Positions 54,885 to 63,853 are shown, counted from the first letter of the stretch. The stretch: 64,000 nt of DNA from Eisenbergiella tayi (GCF_001881565.1 NZ_MPDJ01000001.1:1959727-2023726), one strand, 5' to 3'. Notes: generated by a model from the letters alone, not told the origin. Numbers and translations are program-made.

Positions 54885-55589
54885 ATGTTAGAAGAACTGA
54901 AAAAAAGAGTATACGAAGCCAATATGCTTCTTCCCCGGCACGGCCTGGTTACCTTTACATGGGGAAATGTAAGTGAAATCGACAGAGAAAGCGGACTGTT
55001 TGCCATTAAGCCCAGCGGCGTGGATTATGACAAGCTGACCCCTGAAGATATGGTCATTGTGGATCTGAATGGTAATAAAGTGGAAGGAAAGTATAACCCC
55101 TCCTCCGATACGGCAACACATGTGGAGCTGTACAAAGCATTTCCTGAAATCGGCGGAATCGTCCATACACATTCCTCCTATGCCACCAGCTGGGCCCAGG
55201 CAGGTAGAAGCATTCCCTGCTACGGAACCACCCATGCGGATTACATTTACGGAGAGGTTCCCTGCCTGCGCTGCCTGACCAAAGAAGAAATCGAAGACGC
55301 CTATGAGGAAAATACAGGACATCTTATCGTAAATGAATTCAAGGCCATGGGAAAAGACCCCAAAGCAGTACCCGCCGTACTCTGCAAAAACCACGGACCC
55401 TTCTCCTGGGGCAAAGATGCCCACGAAGCAGTGCACAATGCCGTAGTTCTGGAAGAAGTGGCTAAAATGGCCTACCGTGCCGAAGCAATTAACGCAAGAA
55501 TCCAGCCCGCTCCTCAGGAACTCCAGGACAAACACTACTTCAGAAAACACGGAGCCAACGCTTACTATGGACAAAACGGGGGTAAATAG
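54885..55589 (+). CDS. araD: L-ribulose-5-phosphate 4-epimerase
   Basis: 234 residues of the class II aldolase/epimerase family. It interconverts L-ribulose 5-phosphate and D-xylulose 5-phosphate. Conserved features: [60 protein letters not shown] and the zinc histidines in VHTHSSYAT and NHGPFSWG. The ATG at 54885 has GGGAGG (54871-54876) eight bases upstream; immediately before it is a hairpin GTCCGC-N4-GCGGAC (54855-54870) that may influence initiation. Confidence 0.96.
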   Translation: MLEELKKRVYEANMLLPRHGLVTFTWGNVSEIDRESGLFAIKPSGVDYDKLTPEDMVIVDLNGNKVEGKYNPSSDTATHVELYKAFPEIGGIVHTHSSYATSWAQAGRSIPCYGTTHADYIYGEVPCLRCLTKEEIEDAYEENTGHLIVNEFKAMGKDPKAVPAVLCKNHGPFSWGKDAHEAVHNAVVLEEVAKMAYRAEAINARIQPAPQELQDKHYFRKHGANAYYGQNGGK

Positions 55590-55608
55590 AGTATTATATT
55601 CGTGACCA

Positions 55609-55746
55609 GGCAGAACCGGACAGGCTCAGAAGGCCTGGGAAGGACAAACATGGATACGCCCCACATCCATGCTTGCCCTTCCCAGACCTTCTGAACCTGC
55701 CCGGCGAGCGAAGCGACCGAAAGACCGAAGGTCTTGAGGTTCTGCC
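55609..55746. repeat. Branched palindromic element between araD and the transketolase genes
   Basis: Outer arms GGCAGAACC (55609-55617) and GGTTCTGCC (55738-55746) enclose a long hairpin (55621-55699) and a short one. The long one pairs TCAGAAGG, CTGGGAAGG and CATGGAT with CCTTCTGA, CCTTCCCAG and ATCCATG; the short one is AAGACC-GAA-GGTCTT (55721-55735). Between them is GGCGAGCGAAGCGACCG. The whole folds as a three-way junction of about 138 bases with C-rich sequence downstream (55755-55835). It resembles a REP- or MITE-like intergenic repeat; function unknown. Confidence 0.65.
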
Positions 55747-55862
55747 GTCCGGTACCACCACCCCGATACCCCGGCCCCCTCACCCCTTCCGCTTTATGCG
55801 TCCTTTTAACTTTGGTCACCACCACCCCACCCCAAATCATATTATATGGAGGAAAATCATTC

Positions 55863-56699
55863 ATGGATAATCTTGAACTCGCAAAAATGGCGAACGAGAT
55901 CCGCAAAGGCATTGTAACAGCCGTTCACAGTGCCAAAGCCGGTCATCCCGGCGGATCCCTTTCCGCAGCAGATATCTTTACCTATCTCTACTTTGAAGAA
56001 ATGAACATTGACCCGGAGAACCCCGACAAACCGGAAAGAGATCGTTTTGTCCTGTCCAAGGGCCACACAGCCCCCGGACTTTACTCCACCCTTGCACACA
56101 GAGGCTTTTTCCCCGTAGAAGATCTCACCACCCTGCGTAAACTGGGTTCCTATCTTCAGGGACATCCCTGCATGCAGCACATCCCCGGCGTTGATATGTC
56201 AACCGGATCCTTAGGCCAGGGAATTTCCGCAGCAGCAGGCATGGCTCTCGGCGGAAAACTGGATAACAGAGATTACCGCGTATATACCCTTCTGGGCGAC
56301 GGTGAAATCGAAGAAGGACAGGTATGGGAAGCAGCCATGTTCGCAGGTTTCCATAAGCTGGACAACCTGGTAGTAGTTGTTGACAACAACGGCCTCCAAA
56401 TCGACGGCCCTATCGACCAGGTATGCTCTCCTTACCCTATCGACAAGAAATTCGAAGCATTCAATTTCCATGTAATCAATATAGATGCCCATGATTTCGA
56501 TGCCATCCGCGCGGCATTCAAAGAAGCGAAAGAAACCAAAGGCATGCCCACTGCAATCATTGCACACAGCCTGAAAGGAAAAGGAGTTTCCTTCATGGAA
56601 GGCAATGTGGCATGGCACGGAACCGCTCCTAATGATGAGCAGTATGCAGTGGCAATGGCAGATTTGGAGAAAGTAGGTGAAGCATTATGTCAGAAGTAA
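55863..56699 (+). CDS. Transketolase, N-terminal (TPP-binding) subunit
   Basis: 278 residues covering the thiamine-pyrophosphate binding domain: GHPGGSLSAADIFTYLYF, SKGHTAPGLYSTLAHRG, STGSLGQGISAAAGMALG and the TPP motif GDGEIEEGQVWEAAMFAG with its distal NN (VVDNNGLQIDG). It is encoded separately from the C-terminal half, as in many Firmicutes and archaea; the genes overlap by 13 bases. ATG at 55863 (GGAGG ten bases upstream) is chosen over an open but unlike upstream extension. With AraD it feeds xylulose 5-phosphate into the non-oxidative pentose phosphate pathway. Confidence 0.94.
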   Translation: MDNLELAKMANEIRKGIVTAVHSAKAGHPGGSLSAADIFTYLYFEEMNIDPENPDKPERDRFVLSKGHTAPGLYSTLAHRGFFPVEDLTTLRKLGSYLQGHPCMQHIPGVDMSTGSLGQGISAAAGMALGGKLDNRDYRVYTLLGDGEIEEGQVWEAAMFAGFHKLDNLVVVVDNNGLQIDGPIDQVCSPYPIDKKFEAFNFHVINIDAHDFDAIRAAFKEAKETKGMPTAIIAHSLKGKGVSFMEGNVAWHGTAPNDEQYAVAMADLEKVGEALCQK

Positions 56700-57643
56700 A
56701 TAACAAACCTGTTCAGAAAATCGCAACCAGAGAAGCTTACGGAAAAGCCCTTGCTGAATTCGGCGCACAGTATCCCAACCTGGTAGTCCTGGATGCCGAC
56801 CTGGCAAATGCCACCAAAACCAATACCTTCCAGAAAGCATTCCCCGAACGCCATATCGACTGCGGTATTGCAGAATGTGACATGATGGGCATTGCGGCAG
56901 GGCTTTCCACCGTAGGGAAAATCCCCTTTGCCAGCTCCTTCGCTATGTTCGCGGCAGGACGTGCTTATGAGCAGGTACGTAATTCCATCGGCTATCCCCA
57001 CCTGAATGTAAAAATCGGCGCTACCCATGCCGGAATTACCGTAGGCGAGGACGGAGCATCCCATCAGTGCCTGGAAGACATAGCCCTTATGCGTGTCATC
57101 CCCGGAATGGTAGTGATCAATCCCTGTGATGCCGTGGAAGCGAGAGCCGCAGTTCAGGCAGCCCTTGAATATGTAGGTCCCGTTTACCTTCGTTTCGGCC
57201 GTGCCGCCGTACCGGTAATCAATGACAATGATAATTATAAATTTGAAATCGGAAAAGGCGTTCTTCTCCGCGAAGGAACCGATGTTACCATCGTAGCCAC
57301 CGGCATTTGCGTGCCCGAAGCTCTGGAAGCAGCTGAAAAGCTTGCTGCCGACGGCATCAGCGCAGAGGTAATCAATATCCATACCATCAAGCCTCTGGAT
57401 GAAGAACTCATCATTAAATCTGCAAAGAAGACCGGAAAAGTGGTAACGGCGGAAGAACATTCCATCATCGGCGGCCTTGGCGGCGCTGTGTGTGAAGTGC
57501 TTTCCGAAAAAGCGCCCACACCGGTATGCCGTATCGGAATGAACGACATCTTTGGTGAATCCGGATCCGCAGGAGCCCTGGTTGCCAAATATGGCCTGGA
57601 TGCAGAAGGAATTTATGGAAAAGTAAAAGCGTTTGTAAAATAA
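56687..57643 (+). CDS. Transketolase, C-terminal (pyrimidine-binding) subunit
   Basis: 318 residues with the transketolase Pyr domain (~10-175: ATREAYGKALAEFGAQYPNL, DADLANATKTNTF, CGIAECDMMGIAAGLSTVGK, whose Glu activates TPP) and the C-terminal regulatory domain (~190-310: GTDVTIVATGICVPEALEAA, EEHSIIGGLGGAVCEVLSEK). It forms one enzyme with the N-terminal subunit. The start overlaps the previous gene by 13 bases (AGGTGAAG as the ribosome site), consistent with equal expression. Confidence 0.94.
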   Translation: MSEVNNKPVQKIATREAYGKALAEFGAQYPNLVVLDADLANATKTNTFQKAFPERHIDCGIAECDMMGIAAGLSTVGKIPFASSFAMFAAGRAYEQVRNSIGYPHLNVKIGATHAGITVGEDGASHQCLEDIALMRVIPGMVVINPCDAVEARAAVQAALEYVGPVYLRFGRAAVPVINDNDNYKFEIGKGVLLREGTDVTIVATGICVPEALEAAEKLAADGISAEVINIHTIKPLDEELIIKSAKKTGKVVTAEEHSIIGGLGGAVCEVLSEKAPTPVCRIGMNDIFGESGSAGALVAKYGLDAEGIYGKVKAFVK

Positions 57644-57706
57644 ACCTGAAAAAGGCATGCCGGCCCTTATGGGGGCGGCCATACAGCGCAAAAGGAAAGA
57701 AAAAAT

Positions 57707-58375
57707 ATGAATATTTTATCACCATCCATTCTGGCGGCGGACTGCGCCAGGCTGGGAGAAGAAATCAGCCTGGTTGAAGCCGCGGGAGCCGAATATCTGC
57801 ATATTGATGTCATGGACGGCATGTTTGTGCCTTCCCTTTCTTTTGGCATGTGTGTGGTTTCCTCTTTGAGAAAAGTGACGGATATGGTATTTGACGTACA
57901 CCTTATGGTCGAAGAGCCCATACGTTATGCGGCGGATTTTGCCAAAAGCGGCGCGGATATCATCACCGTCCATCTGGAGGCCTGCAGCGATGTGGAAGAA
58001 ACGCTGGACTGGATACACAGCCTGGGACGCAAGGCAGGGATTTCCATTAAGCCCTCCACCCCCATTTTGGCTGTGGAAAAATATCTGGACAAAATCGACC
58101 TGCTTCTCGTCATGACGGTGGAACCCGGTTTCGGCGGACAGAAGTATATCCCTGCTTCCACGGCTAGAATCCGGGAGGCCAGGCAGCTTATTGATGCCCG
58201 CAAGGCTCATGTGGATATCGAAGTAGACGGCGGTATCACCAGGGACAATGTGCAGGTCGTTCTGGATGCCGGTGCCAATATCATTGTGGCCGGATCCGCA
58301 ATTTTCAACGGAAATATAGCAGAAAACGTGAAAAATATGATGGAAATCCTGGCTCCCGGCCCGGATGGAAAATAA
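57707..58375 (+). CDS. rpe: Ribulose-phosphate 3-epimerase
   Basis: 222-residue TIM barrel interconverting D-ribulose 5-phosphate and D-xylulose 5-phosphate. Signatures: SPSILAADCARLGEEI, HIDVMDGMFVPSLSFG (metal-ligand His/Asp), FDVHLMVEEP, VEPGFGGQKYIP and EVDGGITRDN. AAAGGAAAG is upstream of the ATG. As the last gene of the arabinose operon it completes the link to the pentose phosphate pathway; a terminator follows. Confidence 0.95.
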   Translation: MNILSPSILAADCARLGEEISLVEAAGAEYLHIDVMDGMFVPSLSFGMCVVSSLRKVTDMVFDVHLMVEEPIRYAADFAKSGADIITVHLEACSDVEETLDWIHSLGRKAGISIKPSTPILAVEKYLDKIDLLLVMTVEPGFGGQKYIPASTARIREARQLIDARKAHVDIEVDGGITRDNVQVVLDAGANIIVAGSAIFNGNIAENVKNMMEILAPGPDGK

Positions 58376-58380
58376 ATCGA

Positions 58381-58407
58381 AAAGAATGGCTGCGGCCATT
58401 CTTTTTG
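58381..58407 (+). terminator. Terminator of the arabinose operon
   Basis: AAGAATGGC (58381-58389) pairs with GCCATTCTT (58394-58402), followed by TTTG. Located immediately after rpe. Confidence 0.88.
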
Positions 58408-58636
58408 TTTCCGGGTGCTTCAGAAAAATGGAGTACTGATTCATAAGATTCACAAAAAGGTTGGAGGAAATTACAGCTTATGGTATAATAATACTTGGTT
58501 CTGACAGCATTGATATGTGTAAAATCTGTCTGGAGTGCAACAAACATTTCTGAAATAAAACAATTCATTCTGTCCATATCGGACAAGATTTTCCTTAGTA
58601 TGATAAGAAAGCAAAAATAAAAATTGTAAGAGTATG

Positions 58637-58665
58637 TTGTCCGGGGCCGTATGAGTGGTTATAAT
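58637..58665 (+). promoter_or_regulatory. Promoter of the Rpn-like nuclease gene
   Basis: TTGTCC (58637-58642) and TATAAT (58660-58665) with 17-base spacing. A second candidate, TTGGAG (58461-58466) with TATAAT (58484-58489), also spaced 17, lies further upstream in the same 314-base gap. Apart from these and the rpe terminator I see nothing in the gap. Confidence 0.65.
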
Positions 58666-58689
58666 TAAATAGGAGACAGATTTTTACGC

Positions 58690-59622
58690 ATGGCTTACGG
58701 AACAGGAGGCTGTGTGAAGGAAGACATAAGAAAAGATGAGGGAAAACCATCGGAAAACCAGGGACTCCATCATGAGGATCTGGCCTTAAAGACCGCTGCC
58801 CACTATTTTGGTGAAGAATTACTTCCTGCACTGGGTATCTCGGGAATAGTGGAATACATAGCGCCGACCGAGACAGTGAAGCTTGAGGCAAGGCAGATGT
58901 ATCAGGACTTTAACTATGTTATGGAGGACAGGAGCTGGTCACATCTGGAATTTGAAAGTGATTCTGTTACAGATGAAGATTTAAGGAGGTTTCGGGAATA
59001 TGAAGCCGCAGTGAGCCGGAAATTCGGCGTGGAGGTGGTTACTTACGTCATTTGTTCTTCAAAAGTGAAGTGCCTGAAGGCGCAATTGAAGGTAGGTATT
59101 AATACTTACAGGGTAAAGATTGTCCGGCTGAAAGGACGGAATGCTGATTTGCTGTTCAGACGTCTGGAGGAAAAGGGAAGACGTGGAGAAAGGCTGGAAC
59201 GGGCCGATTTCGTATCTGTACTCTTAACCCCGTTAATGTCCGGCGAATCCCCAATCGGGGAACGCATTATTAAAGGCATGAAAATTCTTCAGGACGCGGC
59301 GGGATCCCTGTCGGCGGAAGAACAGGAAAAAATGCTGGCAGTGTTATATACTTTTGCGGATAAGTTTGTAAGTGAGAAAGAACTGAATTGGGTGAAGGAG
59401 ATGATAGCTATGACAAAATTGGGGAAGCTTTTGGTGGATGATGGAATTGAGAAGGGTATTGAAAGAGGACTTGAACAGGGATTGGAACAGGGAATGAAAG
59501 CTTTAACAGAAACCTGTAAGGAATTCGGTGCCGATTTCCGGCAAACAGTGGAAAAGGTGAAAATCAGGTTTGGCATCAGTGAAGAAGAAGCACAGGAAGC
59601 CGTCAGAAAATATTGGCAGTAA
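58690..59622 (+). CDS. Rpn/YhgA-like PD-(D/E)XK nuclease family protein
   Basis: 310 residues. N-terminal LALKTAAHYFGEELLPALGI, then HLEFESDSVTDEDLRRFREY, which fits the core E-x-(Q/E) strand and following helix of Rpn-type recombination-promoting nucleases. The C-terminus has a Gly/Glu helical repeat (EKGIERGLEQGLEQGMKAL) common in this family. These proteins are very abundant, multi-copy and fast-evolving in Lachnospiraceae; actual activity is unknown. Start is uncertain: ATG at 58690 has AGGAG 14 bases away, while GTG at 58714 has AGGAGG four bases upstream and fits the predicted transcription start better. Confidence 0.78.
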   Translation: MAYGTGGCVKEDIRKDEGKPSENQGLHHEDLALKTAAHYFGEELLPALGISGIVEYIAPTETVKLEARQMYQDFNYVMEDRSWSHLEFESDSVTDEDLRRFREYEAAVSRKFGVEVVTYVICSSKVKCLKAQLKVGINTYRVKIVRLKGRNADLLFRRLEEKGRRGERLERADFVSVLLTPLMSGESPIGERIIKGMKILQDAAGSLSAEEQEKMLAVLYTFADKFVSEKELNWVKEMIAMTKLGKLLVDDGIEKGIERGLEQGLEQGMKALTETCKEFGADFRQTVEKVKIRFGISEEEAQEAVRKYWQ

Positions 59623-59632
59623 GGAAGGGTAT

Positions 59633-60592
59633 ATGAAAATTTTGGTAACGCCTCCTTTTACGGAGGAACAAAAAAGGAAGATACGTTCTGCCGCAGTCAA
59701 TGCGGGAGATCTCAGGTTCTGTCTGAAAAAAGACATTACGCCTGACATTTTGAAAGAAGCGGAGGTGATTCTGGGCAATCTGGAATCACCGGAACAGCTG
59801 CAGGCCGCAGAAAATCTGAAGTGGATCCAGCTGAACAATGCGGGAACCGAAGGCTACTGCACACCGGGAATACTGCCCGGGGACGCGCTGCTCACCAATG
59901 CTACCGGCGCCTATGGCCTGGCTATATCTGAGCATATGATGGCCTGTCTGTTCATGCTCCGCAAAAAACTGGACTTATATTATGTCAACCAGCTGGCATG
60001 CCGGTGGAAAAGCGAAGGCCATGTTGGAGTCATACAGGGTTCAACGGTCCTTGTAATCGGCCTGGGAGATATAGGAACCTCTTTCGCCGCCAAAATGAAA
60101 GTTCTGGGCTGCCGCACCATAGGAGTAAAGCGCCGCGTGGGAGACAAGCCGGAGGCTGTGGATGAACTCTATGGAATGGAAGAACTGGATAACCTTCTTC
60201 CCCGGGCGGATGTGGTCGCCATGAGCCTTCCCGGCAACCCGTCCACTTATCATGTCCTGAACAGGGAGCGCATCGCATTGCTTTCTTCCAATGCCATTGT
60301 TCTGAACGCCGGAAGAGGCACCGCTATTGATACGGATGCTCTCAGCGATGCCCTGTATGAGGGTAAAATCGCAGGTGCAGCCCTGGATGTTACTGATCCG
60401 GAACCCCTTCCTGCAGAGCATCCTATCTGGAAAGCGCCCGGAGCGATTATAACACCCCATATTTCAGGAGGTTATGCGCTGCCGGAAACCCTTCAGCAGA
60501 TTGCGGAGATCTTCGCAGATAACCTGAGACGGTATCAGGCAGGCGAACCGCTTAAAAATGTGATTGATTTGGAGACCGGTTACTGTAAGTAA
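59633..60592 (+). CDS. D-isomer-specific 2-hydroxyacid dehydrogenase
   Basis: 319 residues. The NAD-binding Rossmann motif is VIGLGDIGTSFAAKMKVLG; the catalytic Arg is in LNAGRGTAIDTDALS, the Glu in DVTDPEPLPAEHPIW and the His in ITPHISGGY. The family reduces 2-keto acids or oxidises D-2-hydroxyacids. SLPGNPSTYHVLN and the GVKRR segment (Arg after the nucleotide loop) would favour NADP(H), as in glyoxylate/hydroxypyruvate reductases. The ATG at 59633 has GGAAGGG six bases upstream; it starts 10 bases after the nuclease gene, but no functional link is evident. Confidence 0.88.
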   Translation: MKILVTPPFTEEQKRKIRSAAVNAGDLRFCLKKDITPDILKEAEVILGNLESPEQLQAAENLKWIQLNNAGTEGYCTPGILPGDALLTNATGAYGLAISEHMMACLFMLRKKLDLYYVNQLACRWKSEGHVGVIQGSTVLVIGLGDIGTSFAAKMKVLGCRTIGVKRRVGDKPEAVDELYGMEELDNLLPRADVVAMSLPGNPSTYHVLNRERIALLSSNAIVLNAGRGTAIDTDALSDALYEGKIAGAALDVTDPEPLPAEHPIWKAPGAIITPHISGGYALPETLQQIAEIFADNLRRYQAGEPLKNVIDLETGYCK

Positions 60593-60620
60593 CTGCAGAA
60601 AATGAAAGAAAAGCCAATTT

Positions 60621-60667
60621 CACAAATAGTATCGCCGCCGGGTCATAAGGCCTGGCGGCGATTTGTG
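60621..60667. terminator. Bidirectional terminator after the dehydrogenase gene
   Basis: CACAAAT plus ATCGCCGCC (60621-60639) pairs with GGCGGCGATTTGTG (60654-60667). The outer AT-rich arms act as the T-tract on either strand. It separates convergent genes ending at 60592 and 60695. Confidence 0.78.
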
Positions 60668-60694
60668 CATTCAGTGAATATTTACGGTCAGAAT

Positions 60695-62377
60695 CTACAT
60701 ACCAGCCCGGTAAAGCTCCTGAAAATACGGATTATATGTCATAAGATCTGAAAAGCTTCCATCGCCTTCCAGCCTCCCATTTTTCAGGAGTATAATCCTG
60801 TCAAAGGAACGGATAGAATTTAAACGGTGGGCAATGGCAATGATATTTCTGCCGTTCGTCAGTGACAGCACTTCATTCATAACCAGCTCCTCTGTTACAT
60901 TATCCATCGCAGAGGTTGCCTCATCCAGAATAATGAGCCGGGAGGAAGAAAACCATAGTCTTGCAAGAGCCAGCCGCTGCCTTTCGCCGCCTGACAGCTT
61001 AATGCCTTTCTCCCCTAACTGCGTGTCCAGTCCGTCCGGCAGGTTGTCAAACCAACCCTTCAGCTGTACTTTGTTTAAAACGCGGATTGCGTCCTCGTCC
61101 GGAAGCAATGCATCAAATAAAAGGTTTTCCCGTAGGGTGCCGTCAAATACGGGGCTTTCCTGGGGAATATATGTAATATGCCTGTAATAGCTGTCCAGGT
61201 TAAGCCGGTTCAGATCATTCCCGTCTATGGAGATAGAGCCTTCTTCCGTTTTCAGAAGCCCGGCAATCAGCTTAATCAGAGTGGACTTTCCCGAACCGCT
61301 GTTTCCGGCCAGGGCCACCTTTTCTCCGGGAGATATGGACAGCGACACCTCTTTAAGGACAGGCATGCCATGGTAGGAAAAAACAGCCTTCCGGATGCTT
61401 ATGTCCCCATGGAATTCCGGCAGCTTCTTCCCTTCAAACAGCCGGGATTCTTCCGGTAAATCAAGAAAATCTGCATAACGGCCAAATGCAGACAAATCCA
61501 GACGGAACTGAACAAATAATACATTAAAAATAGCAATGGGCGTGTAGGCATTATCCACCAGAGTGAGCAGGGCGACAATCGAACCGATGGAAATGGAACG
61601 GGTATACCAGGCATATATAATCAGCGCCGCTTTGATCAAGGTAATAAGGATTGCAAAAGCTGCAAAAAAAGCTTCGTGGATAAAGGAAATCCCTATTTTG
61701 GAGCGTACAATCTGATCTCTGGCCTTTTCTGCCTTCTTTATTTCCGCGCTAAACTTCCGGTTCAGGCGGAAAACGACCATTTCCATGAAGCCCCGCGTGA
61801 GAAAGTGGTTAAGCAGTTCTTCGTTATCCAGAACTCTTTCTTTCATCCGGTACAGAAGCTTCAGCAATAAATTGGTAATAAGAAAAACCAGTAAATAACC
61901 GCAGGCTACTGTACAGGCGATCACATGGTTCAGGCGGTAAATAAAAAACAGGCTGAACAAAGCGGAAGGAAGCAGTTCCCGTGCAATTCGAAACCAGAAC
62001 TGGCACAGTATATTTTTTCCCGCCATGGCTCCGTTCTCCACTCTTTGTATCAGCTTTCCCGTTCCCATGGATTGATAAGCCAGATAATCAATCCGGCTTG
62101 TTTTATACAGGGCGAGAAGCTTTAAATCCAGATATATGCCATTATTGAGCTTCTGCATCGGATATTCATCCAGGTAATTTCCCAGACACAGCAACAGAAG
62201 AAGGCCGCCATAGACCAGAATAACCGGTAAAGAAAGCGTGCCGTCAGTAAATTTATCAATCAGCTTCTGAAAGAAACTGATATTGTAATTGGACAAAAAG
62301 GATAAGCCGATTCCAAGACTTATGTAAATACAAATCCAGATCTTATTCTTTCCGGCAATTTCTTTTAAATAATTCAT
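60695..62377 (-). CDS. ABC exporter, fused membrane and ATPase domains
   Basis: 560 residues. Residues ~1-300 form a six-helix ABC-B membrane domain (KIWICIYISLGIGLSFLSNY; LPVILVYGGLLLLLCLGNYL). The ATPase domain has Walker A GNSGSGKST, the signature LSGGERQRLALARLW, Walker B LIILDEATSAMD and the H-loop AIAHRLNS. It is likely a homodimeric exporter of drugs, lipids or peptides; no C39 peptidase domain is present. ATG at 62377 has AAGGAG seven bases upstream on the minus strand. It is preceded by a leader peptide and alternative stems (62421-62534), suggesting induction by translation stress or a ribosome-targeting drug. Confidence 0.9.
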   Translation of the reverse strand: MNYLKEIAGKNKIWICIYISLGIGLSFLSNYNISFFQKLIDKFTDGTLSLPVILVYGGLLLLLCLGNYLDEYPMQKLNNGIYLDLKLLALYKTSRIDYLAYQSMGTGKLIQRVENGAMAGKNILCQFWFRIARELLPSALFSLFFIYRLNHVIACTVACGYLLVFLITNLLLKLLYRMKERVLDNEELLNHFLTRGFMEMVVFRLNRKFSAEIKKAEKARDQIVRSKIGISFIHEAFFAAFAILITLIKAALIIYAWYTRSISIGSIVALLTLVDNAYTPIAIFNVLFVQFRLDLSAFGRYADFLDLPEESRLFEGKKLPEFHGDISIRKAVFSYHGMPVLKEVSLSISPGEKVALAGNSGSGKSTLIKLIAGLLKTEEGSISIDGNDLNRLNLDSYYRHITYIPQESPVFDGTLRENLLFDALLPDEDAIRVLNKVQLKGWFDNLPDGLDTQLGEKGIKLSGGERQRLALARLWFSSSRLIILDEATSAMDNVTEELVMNEVLSLTNGRNIIAIAHRLNSIRSFDRIILLKNGRLEGDGSFSDLMTYNPYFQELYRAGM

Positions 62378-62420
62378 ATCTGTACTCCTTATGTGCATGG
62401 TTGAAAAGCAGCAGAAAAGT

Positions 62421-62495
62421 CAGTACAGCTATGTCTGTCAGCGGAAAACATAACCTCAGTACAATCTGCCGGCAGATTACATAAACTGTACTGAG
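62421..62495 (-). promoter_or_regulatory. Mutually exclusive stems of a candidate attenuator
   Basis: Read on the minus strand, CTCAGTACAG (62495-62486, inside the leader-peptide gene) can pair with TGTACTGAG (62463-62455) or with CTGTACTG (62428-62421) closer to the exporter gene. Between the first two arms lies a self-complementary AATCTGCCGGCAGATT. A ribosome in the leader frame would block the first arm and change the fold. Confidence 0.55.
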
Positions 62496-62518
62496 TTTTT
62501 ACTTCGTTCGTGTCTCAT
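62477..62518 (-). CDS. Leader peptide of the ABC exporter gene (13 residues)
   Basis: A short minus-strand frame encodes MRHERSKNSVQFM and a stop. It has a perfect AAGGAGG ribosome site (62534-62528) nine bases upstream, better than that of many full-size genes here. Its codons overlap the first arm of the alternative stems, and the exporter starts 100 bases further on. Ribosome-arrest leader peptides control several Firmicute ABC exporters (for example bmrB ahead of bmrCD). The peptide sequence itself is not one I recognise, and function is inferred. Confidence 0.6.
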   Translation of the reverse strand: MRHERSKNSVQFM

Positions 62519-62564
62519 AAGAGCACACCTCCTTACCATGACAGCATCTGTCCCTATGGATAAA

Positions 62565-62595
62565 ATTCCCCGCAGACCCTGAGGCCGCGGGGAAT
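62565..62595 (-). terminator. Terminator of the thiolase gene
   Basis: On the minus strand ATTCCCCGC (62595-62587) pairs with GCGGGGAAT (62573-62565), followed by TTTATCC. It lies 26 bases after the thiolase stop and before the exporter leader. Confidence 0.85.
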
Positions 62596-62620
62596 AATGA
62601 TAGAATGCATTCTCCGTGTA

Positions 62621-63805
62621 TTAATCCCGTTTTACAACTGCCGCGCAGCCCATGCCGCCGCCCACGCACAGGGTGGCAAGGCCGGTTTTCACATCGCGTT
62701 TCTGCATTTCATAAAGCAGGGTTACAAGGATACGGCAGCCGGAGCAGCCCACAGGATGTCCCAGGGCGATAGCGCCGCCGTTTACATTCAGCTTGTCAAG
62801 GTCAAAGCCCAGGTCATGTCCAACAGCTACAGACTGGGCGGCAAAGGCTTCATTCGCCTCAATCAGATCAAAATCGCCGATCTGCATGCCTGTCTTATTC
62901 AGAACCTTCTTGGTGGCGGCCACAGGCCCGATTCCCATGATGGAAGGATCCACGCCCGCCAGTTCTCCGGCAATCCAGGTTGCCATGGGAGTGATGCCAA
63001 GCTCCTTCGCTTTGTCTTCACTCATGACTATGATGGCTGCAGCGCCGTCATTAATTCCGGAAGCATTGCCTGCGGTTACCATTCCGCCGTCTTTTTTAAA
63101 GGCAGGTTTCAATTTGGCGAGGCCTTCGCTGGTGACGCCTTTTCTGGGGCCTTCATCCGTATCCACGATGACGGATCCCTTTTTGGTTTTTACCTCCACA
63201 GGAACGATTTCCTCTTTGAAACGTCCTTCATTCATGGCGGCTTCACATTTCTGCTGGCTGTTTGCGGCAAATTCGTCCAGCTGTTCTCTGGTCAGGCCCC
63301 ACTGCTCACAGATGTTTTCTGCGGTCATGCCCATGTGGTAGCCGTGGAAGGCATCGGTGAGGGCATCCTTCAGTAAAGAATCCTCAAGAGGCGCGTTGCC
63401 CATACGATAGCCGAAACGGCCCTGCTGAATCAAATACGGTGCACGGGACATATTTTCCGTACCGCCTGCAATGATAATGTCTGCATCGCCGCTGGCAATC
63501 AGCTTGGCGGCCAGATTAACGCAGTGAAGGCCGGAACCGCATAACACATTGATGGTGGTGGCGGGAACCTCTACAGGGATGCCCGCATTTACGGCGGCCT
63601 GCCTTGCCACATTCTGCCCCTGTCCGGCCTGGATAACACAGCCCATATATACTTCGTCAACCATATCCGGAGTGATTCCGGCTCTGTTCATAGCCTCTTT
63701 TATTACAATTGTCCCAAGATCTGCCGCGGGTACGGTGGAAAGCGCTCCGCCCATTACGCCGATTGCGGTTCTGCAGCCGCCGGCCAGTACTACCTTTCTG
63801 CTCAT
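62621..63805 (-). CDS. thlA: Acetyl-CoA C-acetyltransferase (thiolase)
   Basis: 394 residues, standard biosynthetic-thiolase length. It condenses two acetyl-CoA to acetoacetyl-CoA, the first step of butyrate or butanol formation. Nucleophile Cys is in [18 protein letters not shown], the CoA/His region in [12 protein letters not shown] and [17 protein letters not shown], and the acid/base Cys in [17 protein letters not shown] lies before the ATG on the minus strand. Usually clustered with hbd, crt and bcd; here it stands alone within the window, with its own promoter. Confidence 0.94.
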   Translation of the reverse strand: MSRKVVLAGGCRTAIGVMGGALSTVPAADLGTIVIKEAMNRAGITPDMVDEVYMGCVIQAGQGQNVARQAAVNAGIPVEVPATTINVLCGSGLHCVNLAAKLIASGDADIIIAGGTENMSRAPYLIQQGRFGYRMGNAPLEDSLLKDALTDAFHGYHMGMTAENICEQWGLTREQLDEFAANSQQKCEAAMNEGRFKEEIVPVEVKTKKGSVIVDTDEGPRKGVTSEGLAKLKPAFKKDGGMVTAGNASGINDGAAAIIVMSEDKAKELGITPMATWIAGELAGVDPSIMGIGPVAATKKVLNKTGMQIGDFDLIEANEAFAAQSVAVGHDLGFDLDKLNVNGGAIALGHPVGCSGCRILVTLLYEMQKRDVKTGLATLCVGGGMGCAAVVKRD

Positions 63806-63853
63806 AAATCCTCCATTCTGCCGTTGTCCGGCATTTTGTGTTTGTATGCATGT

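Noticed and set aside
62455..62500. Plus-strand intrinsic terminator (CTCAGTACA...TGTACTGAG followed by TTTTT)
   Set aside because: The form is good, but no plus-strand transcript is expected here, since the upstream gene already ends at a terminator near 60621. The stem fits better as part of the minus-strand attenuator, although an antisense RNA terminator cannot be excluded.
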